A DNA stretch of 64,000 nucleotides from WJKQ01 sp043810515 (GTDB lineage: Bacteria; Patescibacteriota; Gracilibacteria; UBA1369; LOWO2-01-FULL-3), in NCBI GenBank assembly GCA_043810515.1, contig JBDRNZ010000012.1:16607-80606 (forward strand). The letters are read 5' to 3'. Position numbers and translations under genes: made by a program. The notes beneath the pieces are model-generated. The model made no database searches. It had not been told where the DNA came from and saw nothing but the letters and a program-made list of their open reading frames with translations. Of this stretch, positions 56,437 to 64,000 are shown piece after piece; within the stretch, counting starts at the first letter, position 1; each line of letters opens with the position of its first letter.

Positions 56437-57912
56437 ATGTCCAGATATAAATGGTTTTTGCTATTTTTGATTTCTTTTTTGGCCGGAATTTTTGCGGGAG
56501 AATTCCTGAAAAACGGTAATGGTATGAAGCTCGCTGTGCTGGCTGTTTTGTGGGTTTATGCTTTATGCGCGGTTTTCAGGGAAAGGAAGGCGTGGATTAT
56601 ACTGTTTAGTTTTTTGGGTGTGGGGCTCGGAATTTTCCGGTTTTTTCTTTCATTTCAAGAAGGGGAGGGGTATATCCAGAATTTTGAAGGATATTTTGAA
56701 GTTGAGGGTTGTATTCATGAGGAGGTTGATGTGCGGAACGACAAAGTGAAATATATTCTCGATACCGAAAAAATTCTGTCCGATGATGAGTGGCGGGAGG
56801 TTAAAGGCAATCTTTTAGTGAACGGCGATCGTTATCCTGTTTTTAACTATGGCGATTGTCTCAATGTTGCGGGAAAAATCGAGCTTCCCGGAATGATTGA
56901 TGATTTTTCGTATGACAAATATCTATCCAGATATTCCATATATGCCGTGATGTATAAGGCCCGGATTTCCAGGGTTTCGGAAAGCGGTGGTGGGGGGTTT
57001 TACGGGTTTATTTATGATTTTAAGGATGAACTTGAGGAGCGATTGGCGAAAATTTTCGCGGAGCCGCACGCGAGTTTTATGGCCGGACTTATTCTTGGCA
57101 GTAGAAAGGGGATTCCCGAACATCTCATGAATGACTTCAACACGACCGGTCTCACGCATATTGTTGCTATTTCCGGTTATAACATCACGCTTGTTATCGT
57201 TGTAGTGGGTGGGATTTTTAATTTTTTGAGCCGGCGGAAAAAGGCTTTGGCATGCGGTGTGTTTATTTTTGTTTTTACGATTCTGGTTGGCGCGAGCGCG
57301 GCCGTTGTGCGGGCGGCTGTAATGGGTGTGATTTCGCTTATGGCTCTTGCTTCCGGTAGACCTTATATGGTGATGATTTCTCTTTTCGGGGCTGCCGGTG
57401 TAATGAGCATGTGGAATCCGAAAATCCTGGTTTACGACGTGGGATTTCAGCTGTCTTTTCTTGCGACTTTTGGAATTATTTTTATTTCGCCTTTTATAGG
57501 CAAATATCTTCAGCGTGTTCCCGGGATTTTGGGCGTTCGCGAGTCTTTGCAGATGACGTTGTCCGCGCAGGTTTTCGCGTTGCCGGTTATTCTTCTTAAT
57601 TTTGGCAGACTGAGTATTATTTCTCCGATTGCGAATGTTTTTGTTCTGCCTTTTATTCCGCTGGCGATGATTTTTGGCTTCTTTGCTATTATATTCAGTC
57701 TTGTTTCTCAATGGCTCGGAAGTTTTGTCGGATTTTTCGGGTATATTTTTCTTGAAATTATTATTTTTTTCGTAAAAACTTTTGCCGGAATTTCTTTTGC
57801 CTCACTCGATATGGAATGGACGCCGTGGTGGGGAGCGGTGATTTATTATTTTATTCTTTTCAGAATTTTTATTCTGCCGCCGCTTAGGAATTCTGACGCT
57901 ACGCAGCCTTGA
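56437..57912 (+). CDS. comEC: ComEC/Rec2-type DNA uptake channel, short form
   Basis: About 491 residues from the ATG 56437 (MSRYKWFLLFLISFLAG); the frame is open to a TTG at 56389. It has three N-terminal hydrophobic segments, a DUF4131-like soluble domain (about 90-190) and the Competence domain starting FNTTGLTHIVAISGYNITLV, with seven or more membrane helices (AAVVRAAVMGVISLMALASG, LSFLATFGIIFISPFIG). It lacks the C-terminal metallo-beta-lactamase domain of full-length ComEC. The gene ends by overlapping the convergent coiled-coil gene by 14 nt. Confidence 0.9.
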   Translation: MSRYKWFLLFLISFLAGIFAGEFLKNGNGMKLAVLAVLWVYALCAVFRERKAWIILFSFLGVGLGIFRFFLSFQEGEGYIQNFEGYFEVEGCIHEEVDVRNDKVKYILDTEKILSDDEWREVKGNLLVNGDRYPVFNYGDCLNVAGKIELPGMIDDFSYDKYLSRYSIYAVMYKARISRVSESGGGGFYGFIYDFKDELEERLAKIFAEPHASFMAGLILGSRKGIPEHLMNDFNTTGLTHIVAISGYNITLVIVVVGGIFNFLSRRKKALACGVFIFVFTILVGASAAVVRAAVMGVISLMALASGRPYMVMISLFGAAGVMSMWNPKILVYDVGFQLSFLATFGIIFISPFIGKYLQRVPGILGVRESLQMTLSAQVFALPVILLNFGRLSIISPIANVFVLPFIPLAMIFGFFAIIFSLVSQWLGSFVGFFGYIFLEIIIFFVKTFAGISFASLDMEWTPWWGAVIYYFILFRIFILPPLRNSDATQP

Positions 57913-60355
57913 GGTGTTTGTGTGTTTTTTCGTCAATTATTCTTTTTGCTTCTCTTCTTGCCGCCATTTCAGTGTTGAGATCAAATACCTTCGAGTCGGT
58001 TTCTTTGCTTTTTGCTTTTTTCAAAGCTTCTTCCGCTAGGGCTTTTTCGGCTGATTCAAGCTCCTGTTCATGTTTTGCTTCCGCGGCGTCGGCGGAGAGT
58101 CTCTTTCCTGTTTTGTCTGAAAGTTTTATGTCGACAAGCCCTTCTTTTTTTATGAGTTTGCCCTGGCTGTGATACGTTTCGCCTTTCAGCCGCTGGACTT
58201 CTTCTTTTGAAGTTTTGATATCGCTGAATTTTATCACATCGAGTTCTTCGCCTTTTTTCTCTTTGTCGAGAATTGTTTCCTCGTCCGTCTGTTCGTAAAA
58301 GTCCTTAGTGAGATCTGCTTCGAGCGATCCTTCTTCGACTCTTTTTAGAGACTCGTCTTTGGCTCTTTCTTTTGCGGAAACTTTTTTCTGATGGCGTTGT
58401 TCGCTTTGTCTCTGGCCTTCGATGTTCAAGGTTTTTACCTGCTGTTCCAGGAGTGTGTCTTTTGTTTTTTTATCTGTTTCAGCGAGATGTTTGATTTCCT
58501 GTTTTATATTTTTATCCGCGGTTTCTCCTGCAGTTTTTCCGCTTCCGAATTTTTCAATTCGATCTTTCGCGACTCCTATCCAGAAAAGAATGTCTTTGTT
58601 TTCGAGATCCGTTCTCCAGTAATCAATGAGAGTTTCGAGCGCGTCCGCGTTCTGGTTGTCGTTCATAAGAGTCTGAGCTATCTTTATCGTTTCTTTCAGT
58701 TGTAGATTTTCCGCCTTTTCTTTTTTACCGGGCGAGGAATTTTTCTCCGGATTTTCAATCCCTGCCGTTTCTTCGAGTTCGCGCAGATTTTTCTGTTTTT
58801 TGGCGATGGTTTCCTGTTCTTTTTTCAGATCTTTGTAAACCTGTTTTCTTTTTGTCCATCCTTCACGGTCGTATTTCTTATTCCAGGCTGAAAGTTCTTC
58901 CTTTTTTATTTCCGGATTTAAAGTTTTGAGTTCGTCGACTTCACGCAAAAAACGTTCTCTTTTTATTCTGTATGCTGAAAGATTTTTGGCTTCGCCGTCG
59001 GGGGTTTCGTCGGTTAATTTTTCGTAGGCTTTTTTCATTTCGTTCAGATCGTCCAGTTTTTCAAACCATTCTTTATATTTTTTTTGAGTTGTTTTTGCCA
59101 GTACGCCTTTTCGTGCTGCTTCGTCGATTTTGGCATGGGCGGCTTTTATGAGTAACGTGCGCTGCAAGCCCTCTTCGTTTTCTGATTTTTCTTTGAGGTT
59201 TTTATGTTCCTCAAGTGCGCGCTCTTTTTCCTCGTAATTTAATTCCTCGAAACTTCCAAGAGCCAGTGCCAGCCCCTCCTTGTTATCGCCATAAATTTTT
59301 TCCAGTTTCAAGGCCAAATCGGCCTCCGCCTGTATAAAATCCGGCCAGCGTTTTACGTTTTTTTCCCGTTCCGCAATTGAAAGATTTTTGTAGTAATCGA
59401 TCAGCTGATCTTTTCCTTTTGTTGATAATTTTCTTATTGTTGTTTTGCCGACTGTTATTTTCGAATCGAGGTGCGTGAAACTTTGCGATTCGGCTTTTGC
59501 CGCATTTTCCGCCATCAATACGAGTTTTTTTTGTTCGAGAGGGGAGCGTGCGGTGAGCATTTCCTGCATTGTTTTTTTCAATATTTCCTGTGAATAAAAT
59601 CCGGTTCCTTTGACTTTTCTCAAATGATTTTCCATTTCTTCCGCGTTTTTGCGGAATTGCGTACGCTCGCTTAAGCCCTCTTGTTTGACGAATTCAGATT
59701 TTAATGGACTTGAGATTTCCCAGCGCGAAAAGAGGTTTTCGAGTTTTGAATATTCCTCTCTTCTCGGCGCCAGGCCGTTTCTGTCTTTTATTTCTTTGCC
59801 TTCCAGTTTTTTGATTATATCTTTGAGGTGTTTTATTGTCGGGGTTTTTCGTCTTTCTTCCGCAAACCATACTTTAAATCCGTTGAGCTGTCCTTCACCG
59901 ATCAGGTGTTTGTTTTCATCGCAGAGGTGCTCGAATTCTTTCTGAAGGTTTAGAAGTTCGGGGGCTTGTGGATCAAGTTCTTTCGTTTCGTTCAGGTCTG
60001 AAAGTTTCTTTTTATGCTTTTCTTTTGGAAGATTTTTTATTTTTTCGAGAAGTTCTTTTGTGAGTTCCGCACTCTGTGTTTCGTCCAATTGTGTTCTTAA
60101 TTCCCTGTATTCTTTCAAGTCTATAATATTTTCGCCTTTGTCGGTTACCGTTACGAGGCTGTTAAGCTCCTTTTCGGCTTCTTTTTTGTACCGGTCGCGT
60201 TCGTATGCGATATCCTCGATTGAGGTCAGGCGTTTTTTTACTCTTCGTAGTTCATCTGCGGTAAGTTTTTTTTCATCAAATTCCTGTTTCGGGTTCTGAA
60301 ACTTTTCCCCTTGTTCATGCGTTGTATCTAAATTTTCTACTGTGTTTGTTCCCAT
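57899..60355 (-). CDS. Large orphan coiled-coil protein
   Basis: I do not recognise this 818-residue hydrophilic protein. It has no signal peptide or membrane segment and is very rich in Lys and Glu with long heptad-like helices (RERFLREVDELKTLN, KKEQETIAKKQKNLRELEE). A small TPR-like unit (KIAQTLMNDNQNADALETLI) is near residue 570, and the C-terminal third (AKHEQELESAEKALAEEALK) is almost all charged. The promoter leaves only 9 nt before the ATG. A structural or scaffold role is possible but unsupported. Confidence 0.7.
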   Translation of the reverse strand: MGTNTVENLDTTHEQGEKFQNPKQEFDEKKLTADELRRVKKRLTSIEDIAYERDRYKKEAEKELNSLVTVTDKGENIIDLKEYRELRTQLDETQSAELTKELLEKIKNLPKEKHKKKLSDLNETKELDPQAPELLNLQKEFEHLCDENKHLIGEGQLNGFKVWFAEERRKTPTIKHLKDIIKKLEGKEIKDRNGLAPRREEYSKLENLFSRWEISSPLKSEFVKQEGLSERTQFRKNAEEMENHLRKVKGTGFYSQEILKKTMQEMLTARSPLEQKKLVLMAENAAKAESQSFTHLDSKITVGKTTIRKLSTKGKDQLIDYYKNLSIAEREKNVKRWPDFIQAEADLALKLEKIYGDNKEGLALALGSFEELNYEEKERALEEHKNLKEKSENEEGLQRTLLIKAAHAKIDEAARKGVLAKTTQKKYKEWFEKLDDLNEMKKAYEKLTDETPDGEAKNLSAYRIKRERFLREVDELKTLNPEIKKEELSAWNKKYDREGWTKRKQVYKDLKKEQETIAKKQKNLRELEETAGIENPEKNSSPGKKEKAENLQLKETIKIAQTLMNDNQNADALETLIDYWRTDLENKDILFWIGVAKDRIEKFGSGKTAGETADKNIKQEIKHLAETDKKTKDTLLEQQVKTLNIEGQRQSEQRHQKKVSAKERAKDESLKRVEEGSLEADLTKDFYEQTDEETILDKEKKGEELDVIKFSDIKTSKEEVQRLKGETYHSQGKLIKKEGLVDIKLSDKTGKRLSADAAEAKHEQELESAEKALAEEALKKAKSKETDSKVFDLNTEMAARREAKRIIDEKTHKHLKAA

Positions 60356-60364
60356 AGCAGGGCT

Positions 60365-60393
60365 CTTTTACAATAATTCCTGAAAATAATCAA
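60365..60393 (-). promoter_or_regulatory. Promoter of the coiled-coil gene, probably near-leaderless
   Basis: TTGATT (60393-60388), 17 nt, TAAAAG (60370-60365) on the minus strand. The -10 lies nine bases before the ATG at 60355. It is just downstream of the nrdJ stop at 60399. Confidence 0.45.
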
Positions 60394-60398
60394 GCTCC

Positions 60399-62744
60399 TT
60401 AGACCGAGCAGGCGGAAAATCCGCATGAAAGGCAGAGCATGCAGCCTTCTCCGATCTGGATGCTGGCGCCGCATTCGGGGCATTTTTTGGTAGCGATTAT
60501 TTCTTTTTTGTTCAGGGAGATGTGTTCTCTTTCTTTCATTATGGTTTCACTGACTGGCGGCGGAATTACTTCTTCAAAGCCGGAGGATTCTTCTGCCGTA
60601 ATTTCATCCGTAGCTTCTTCTGGCGCTGTTTCCTGCGCTACGTTTTTCTCGTCTTTTTTGATTGTCAAAACCTGCTCTTTTCTGCTGCCGTCACGGTATA
60701 CTGTACAGCCTTTGAGTCCCTGTTCCCATGCGAGAATATATCCTTTTCTTACGTCCTCTCTTGTCGCGGTATATGGGAAATTTACGGTTTTGCTTATGCT
60801 GTTGTCGACATTTTCCTGAAAAGCGGCCTGCATTCTTATATGATCATCCGCGCTTATGTCCATCGCGGTTACGAATATTCTTTTTATTTCTCTTGGAATG
60901 TTTTCGATGTGTTGTATCGATCCTGTTTTTTCGATTTCTTTTATAATCTCATCGTTATAGAGGCCGATGCGTTTGAGTTCTCTCTCGAGGTATGGATTAA
61001 CGTATGACAGTTTTTGTCCGCTCATGACTTCTTTGGAATAAGCGAGTGCGAAGAAAGGTTCCACGCCGGAGCTGCAGTCGAGAAGCATTGAGATTGAACC
61101 TGTAGGTGCTATTGTTGTGAGTGCGGAATTTCTCATTTTTATGTTTTTGCCTTTAGGTCCGTATGTGCTTATGTCCCAATTTGGGAAGCAGCCCTTTTCT
61201 TCCGCTATTCTATGCGAATATTCATGTGCTGTGTCGTTTATAATTTTCATTACTTTTCTTGCCGTTTCAAACCCTTCTTCCGAATTGTATGGAATTCTCA
61301 GCTGATAAAGCATGTCTGCAAATCCCATTATTCCAAGTCCGACGCGGCGGTTGTTTCTGAACGTGGCGTTTACTTTGTTTACCGGGAAGTCGGAGAGGTC
61401 TATTACGTTGTCGAGCATTCTGACTGCTGTTTTTGTTATTCTGGAAAGTTTTGTTTCGTCTATTTCTCCGTTCGTGACGCATTTTGATAGATTGATTGAG
61501 CCGAGGTTACAAACATCTCCGTCGTGAAGCCATTGTTCTCCACATGGATTTGTCGCCTCAAGTCGTCCGAGTGCCGGAATAGGGTTTGAGCGGTTTGCTG
61601 AATCCGGAAAAAGCACTCCGGGTTCGCCATTTCTCCATGCAGCGTTTATGATTTTATCCATTAATTCAGAAGCAGTGATTGTTTCCTCGACTGCTTCGAT
61701 AAATGCGCCTCTTGAATTTCTTATAATTCTTCGCGGTTTCATTTTTTTACCCTGCCACTGACACATCCATGGTGCCTGCGATTTGTTTTTAACCGCTTGC
61801 ATAAATTCATCCGTCAGAGAAACGGATATGTTGAAATTTACCAATGATCCTTCCTCCCATTTTGATTCCACAAATTCCAGAATATCGGGATGGTCGACAC
61901 GCATTACTCCCATGTTTGCGCCGTGACGTCCCTGCTGTTTTATCACTCCGAAAGATTCGTTATACGCTTTCATAAATGAAACCGGTCCCGATGAGACTCC
62001 CTGAGTTTTTTTTGTTCTTAATCCTGCCGGTCTCAAGAGATGCCATGGGAAACCGAGGCCGGATCCTGCCTGCTGTAGTAGAGCTGCGTCCCTTAGTGTT
62101 GAGAAAATTCCGTCCATGCTGTCTTCGGAATGCAGAACTATGCAGTTCGCGACAAGTCTTGTTTTTGTTCCGGCGTTCGCGAGAGTTCTGCCGGCCGGAA
62201 TGAATTCGAAATTGTATAACGCTTCTTTGAATTTTTCTGTGAATTGCTGTACATCATCCTCTTTTTTCCCGTAGTTTGATTCGATTTTTGCCAGCGCTTC
62301 GGCCACTCTGTCGAACATCGATTCCGGGGTTTCCGCAATTTTGCCTTCCTCATCTCTTTTTAAATATCTTCCCGCGAGAACTTTTAGAGCGTTTGTGCTG
62401 AACGGAAGTTTTGTGGTTTGGCCGTTCAATATTTCCTGCTGGGCTGATCTCAGATTTTTGTGCTGTTCTCTGTAAAGAATGTATGCCTTTGCGGTTTTTG
62501 CGTGGCCCCCTTCTATAAGAATTTTTTCAACGAGATCCTGAATCTGTTCAACTGTCGGAACGTTTGTGTCGTCTTTGTAAAAGACTTCCAATACCGCAGC
62601 CACCTGATTTGAGATCTGCTTTGCCAGTTCTTTATTTGTCCCGCCGACCGAGTGTGCCGCGTGCCAGATTGCTTCGGTTATCTTTGCCTGGTCGAAGTCG
62701 ACGATGTTGCCTTTTCTTTTTTTAATTCTTTTAATGGGGGACAT
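60399..62744 (-). CDS. nrdJ: Adenosylcobalamin-dependent ribonucleotide reductase, class II
   Basis: Reduces ribonucleotides using a B12-generated thiyl radical and does not need oxygen. The 781-residue protein has an N-terminal ATP-cone (IKKRKGNIVDFDQAKITEAI), the redox Cys201 in LVANCIVLHSEDSMDGIF, the active-site NPCGE with Asn399, Cys401 and Glu403, partner Cys412 in DVCNLGSINLS, and the APTGSISMLLDCSSGVEPFF block. The C-terminus is a zinc ribbon (KKCPECGA, CMLCLSCG). It is preceded by tandem NrdR-like boxes. Confidence 0.96.
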   Translation of the reverse strand: MSPIKRIKKRKGNIVDFDQAKITEAIWHAAHSVGGTNKELAKQISNQVAAVLEVFYKDDTNVPTVEQIQDLVEKILIEGGHAKTAKAYILYREQHKNLRSAQQEILNGQTTKLPFSTNALKVLAGRYLKRDEEGKIAETPESMFDRVAEALAKIESNYGKKEDDVQQFTEKFKEALYNFEFIPAGRTLANAGTKTRLVANCIVLHSEDSMDGIFSTLRDAALLQQAGSGLGFPWHLLRPAGLRTKKTQGVSSGPVSFMKAYNESFGVIKQQGRHGANMGVMRVDHPDILEFVESKWEEGSLVNFNISVSLTDEFMQAVKNKSQAPWMCQWQGKKMKPRRIIRNSRGAFIEAVEETITASELMDKIINAAWRNGEPGVLFPDSANRSNPIPALGRLEATNPCGEQWLHDGDVCNLGSINLSKCVTNGEIDETKLSRITKTAVRMLDNVIDLSDFPVNKVNATFRNNRRVGLGIMGFADMLYQLRIPYNSEEGFETARKVMKIINDTAHEYSHRIAEEKGCFPNWDISTYGPKGKNIKMRNSALTTIAPTGSISMLLDCSSGVEPFFALAYSKEVMSGQKLSYVNPYLERELKRIGLYNDEIIKEIEKTGSIQHIENIPREIKRIFVTAMDISADDHIRMQAAFQENVDNSISKTVNFPYTATREDVRKGYILAWEQGLKGCTVYRDGSRKEQVLTIKKDEKNVAQETAPEEATDEITAEESSGFEEVIPPPVSETIMKEREHISLNKKEIIATKKCPECGASIQIGEGCMLCLSCGFSACSV

Positions 62745-62818
62745 AGGTGGTGCTGGATTAGTGAATAAGGGGCAAAAAAAGACCTAAAAGACATTTTTTA
62801 CAGGAATGAGGGGGAAAC

Positions 62819-62832
62819 GCCTATATCTAGTA
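62819..62832 (-). promoter_or_regulatory. NrdR box 1, degenerate, over the nrdJ -10
   Basis: GCCTATATCTAGTA matches ten of the 14 core positions of the NrdR consensus (CAC-A/T-ATATAT-A/T-GTG) and overlaps the -10 of the predicted nrdJ promoter. Confidence 0.55.
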
Positions 62833-62849
62833 GGTTGTTTTTATTTCAA
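62820..62849 (-). promoter_or_regulatory. nrdJ promoter
   Basis: TTGAAA (62849-62844), 18 nt, TATAGG (62825-62820) on the minus strand, bracketed by two NrdR-like boxes. The leader to the ATG at 62744 is about 70 nt. Confidence 0.5.
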
Positions 62850-62851
62850 GC

Positions 62852-62865
62852 CACAATATATAGTG
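62852..62865 (-). promoter_or_regulatory. NrdR box 2
   Basis: CACAATATATAGTG matches the NrdR core consensus at all 14 positions. Its centre is 33 bp from that of box 1, close to the three-helical-turn spacing typical of NrdR box pairs. It lies just upstream of the -35. The 62867-63006 stretch beyond holds only a 12-bp palindrome (62882-62893). Confidence 0.75.
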
Positions 62866-63006
62866 GTGCTTAAGATAATACCAATCATGATTGAGGTTGA
62901 AAAGAGGAATTATTTAAAAGATGTTGACAGTGGGGGACGGAGGTTTCGGTGTCTGCAAAAGGCGCGATTTTTGTTTTAGGTAAGCGGCAATCTGCGGTCA
63001 GGCGAT

Positions 63007-64000
63007 TTAGTGGTTCCTTAGTTTTTGCACTATTTCCGTGAGTGTCCGTATTGTAAAATCAATGTCCTGTTCCGTTGTTTTTTTGCCGAGTGTCAGGCGG
63101 AGGGTGCTTTGTGTCTGTGTGTCGGTCAGGCCGATTGCGAGAAGCACGGGAGAGTGACTTATTTCGCCGATGCGGCATGCTGAGCCCGTGCTTGTGTAAA
63201 TTCCGGCCTCGTCCAATACGAGAACGAGGTGGGGGGCTTCTATATCTTCAATTGTTACGTTTACGTTGTTTGGGAGACGTTGGGTGCGGGGGCCGTTTAG
63301 GTGAGTTTTTTCGATTTTAAGGATGCCTTCTATCAGGCGGTCACGCAGAAGGACGAGTCGTGCGTTTTCCTCTTTTTGTTCCGAGTGCGCGAGTTGGAGT
63401 GCTTTTGCGAATCCTATAATTCCCGGGACATTGTGAGTGCCGCTTCTTAGGTTTTGTTCCTGTCCTCCGCCGAAAATTATCTGTTCTATTTTTGTTCCTC
63501 TTCTTATGAAAAGCAGGCCTACGCCTTTCGGGCCGTAAATTTTTCCCGCGTTCAGTGTCATCATGTCAACGTTGAGTTCCTGCGTGTCCAGTAGCAGTGA
63601 TCCTCCGGCCTGACACGCGTCTGTGTGGAATGTGACATTTGCTTCGTGGCAGATTTGTCCGATTTCCGGGATAGGTTCTATTGTTCCGATTTCGTTGTTG
63701 GCATACATGATGGAAACCAGGGTGGTGTCGGGGCGGAGAGAGCCTTTTAGATCTTCCAGGTTTACGAATCCTTCCCGGTCTGTTTTTAGATATGTTGATT
63801 CAAATCCTTCTTTTTCGAGTTTTTGGAATGGTTCCAGGACGGAGGAATGTTCGATTTTTGATGTGATGAGGTGTCTGTTTTTTGTGCCGGCTGTTTTTGC
63901 TGTTCCAAAAATCGCAAGGTTGTTACTTTCGGTGCCTCCGGATGTGAAAATTATTTCCGAAGATCTGCAGTTCAGGATTTTTGAAATTGTTTCGCGGGCG
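63007..64000 (-). CDS. Cysteine desulfurase (NifS/IscS-like), N-terminus beyond the window
   Basis: A PLP-dependent enzyme that takes sulfur from cysteine for Fe-S clusters or tRNA thiolation. The frame stays open to 64000; about 330 C-terminal residues are present, including SEIIFTSGGTESNNLAIFG near the edge, VSIMYANNEIGTIEPIPEIG, HTDACQAGG, the PLP lysine in NAGKIYGPKGVG and the catalytic cysteine in STGSACRIGEISHS. The residue before the PLP lysine is Gly where His is usual. Identity of the physiological partner is not visible. Confidence 0.93.
   Translation of the reverse strand, partial: ARETISKILNCRSSEIIFTSGGTESNNLAIFGTAKTAGTKNRHLITSKIEHSSVLEPFQKLEKEGFESTYLKTDREGFVNLEDLKGSLRPDTTLVSIMYANNEIGTIEPIPEIGQICHEANVTFHTDACQAGGSLLLDTQELNVDMMTLNAGKIYGPKGVGLLFIRRGTKIEQIIFGGGQEQNLRSGTHNVPGIIGFAKALQLAHSEQKEENARLVLLRDRLIEGILKIEKTHLNGPRTQRLPNNVNVTIEDIEAPHLVLVLDEAGIYTSTGSACRIGEISHSPVLLAIGLTDTQTQSTLRLTLGKKTTEQDIDFTIRTLTEIVQKLRNH

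Noticed and set aside
62882..62893. Perfect 12-bp palindrome CAATCATGATTG as an operator
   Set aside because: It lies between the 3-prime end of the cysteine desulfurase gene and the NrdR boxes, not at a recognisable promoter; a palindrome of this length alone is weak evidence.

Overview
The window reads as a chromosomal segment of a bacterium from the Candidate Phyla Radiation (CPR/Patescibacteria). The main reasons are: a complete str-S10-spc-alpha ribosomal super-cluster with no rpmD (L30) between rpsE and rplO; several enzymes shorter than usual (glucose-6-phosphate isomerase, HrcA, ComEC without its metallo-beta-lactamase domain); a class II ribonucleotide reductase; a sigma factor plus FecR pair; and very dense gene packing with many 1-16 nt overlaps. 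TGA is an ordinary stop (for example the ATGA overlap at 46282-46285), so the glycine-UGA code of Gracilibacteria/Absconditabacteria is excluded. A Peregrinibacteria-like lineage is my guess, not a demonstrated placement.

Layout. 1-28228 (all minus strand, so transcription runs right to left): a sugar-phosphate isomerase-like TIM barrel, rpoB, ssb, rpoC, rpsL, rpsG, fusA, tuf, a terminator, a 75-residue orphan and rpsJ, then rplC-D-W-B, rpsS, rplV, rpsC, rplP, rpmC, rpsQ, rplN, rplX, rplE, rpsN, rpsH, rplF, rplR, rpsE, rplO, secY, an orphan gene, adk, map, infA, rpmJ, rpsM, rpsK, rpsD and the start of rpoA. Sigma70-type promoters can be read directly before the TIM-barrel gene, rpoB, fusA, tuf, the 75-aa orphan/rpsJ, rplC, the secY-adk orphan and adk, so the super-cluster is split into several transcription units. 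28312-34901: a compact minus-strand operon pgi-tkt-LOG-epmA-efp-serS joining sugar phosphate metabolism to translation. 34999-40691: heat-shock genes (dnaK, hrcA-grpE, both under CIRCE) around a Panacea-type toxin-antitoxin module, then a catabolic-type GAPDH.

40795-49773 is mainly plus strand: tsaC, rsmH, an FtsL-like gene, a GC-rich minisatellite, an HNH protein, a gluconeogenic operon fba-gap-fbp whose GAPDH has an NADP-type cofactor loop, and an ECF-like sigma factor with a membrane FecR-domain protein. 49770-56332 is a minus-strand envelope operon: S-layer-homology/CAP protein, LCP ligase, RluB, D,D-carboxypeptidase, MraY. 56437-64000 holds comEC, a large orphan coiled-coil protein, nrdJ with tandem NrdR boxes, and a cysteine desulfurase running off the right edge.

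The most promising unusual signals are: the toxin-antitoxin module with a fully readable promoter/operator; a lysine-rich pentapeptide-repeat N-terminal extension on RpoB; ssb placed between rpoB and rpoC; a hairpin that sequesters the infA start codon; a possible pseudoknot leader before rplC; a recurring leaderless promoter design; and the sigma/FecR unit. No rRNA, tRNA, CRISPR array or insertion sequence was found. No gene-free stretch exceeds 300 bases.
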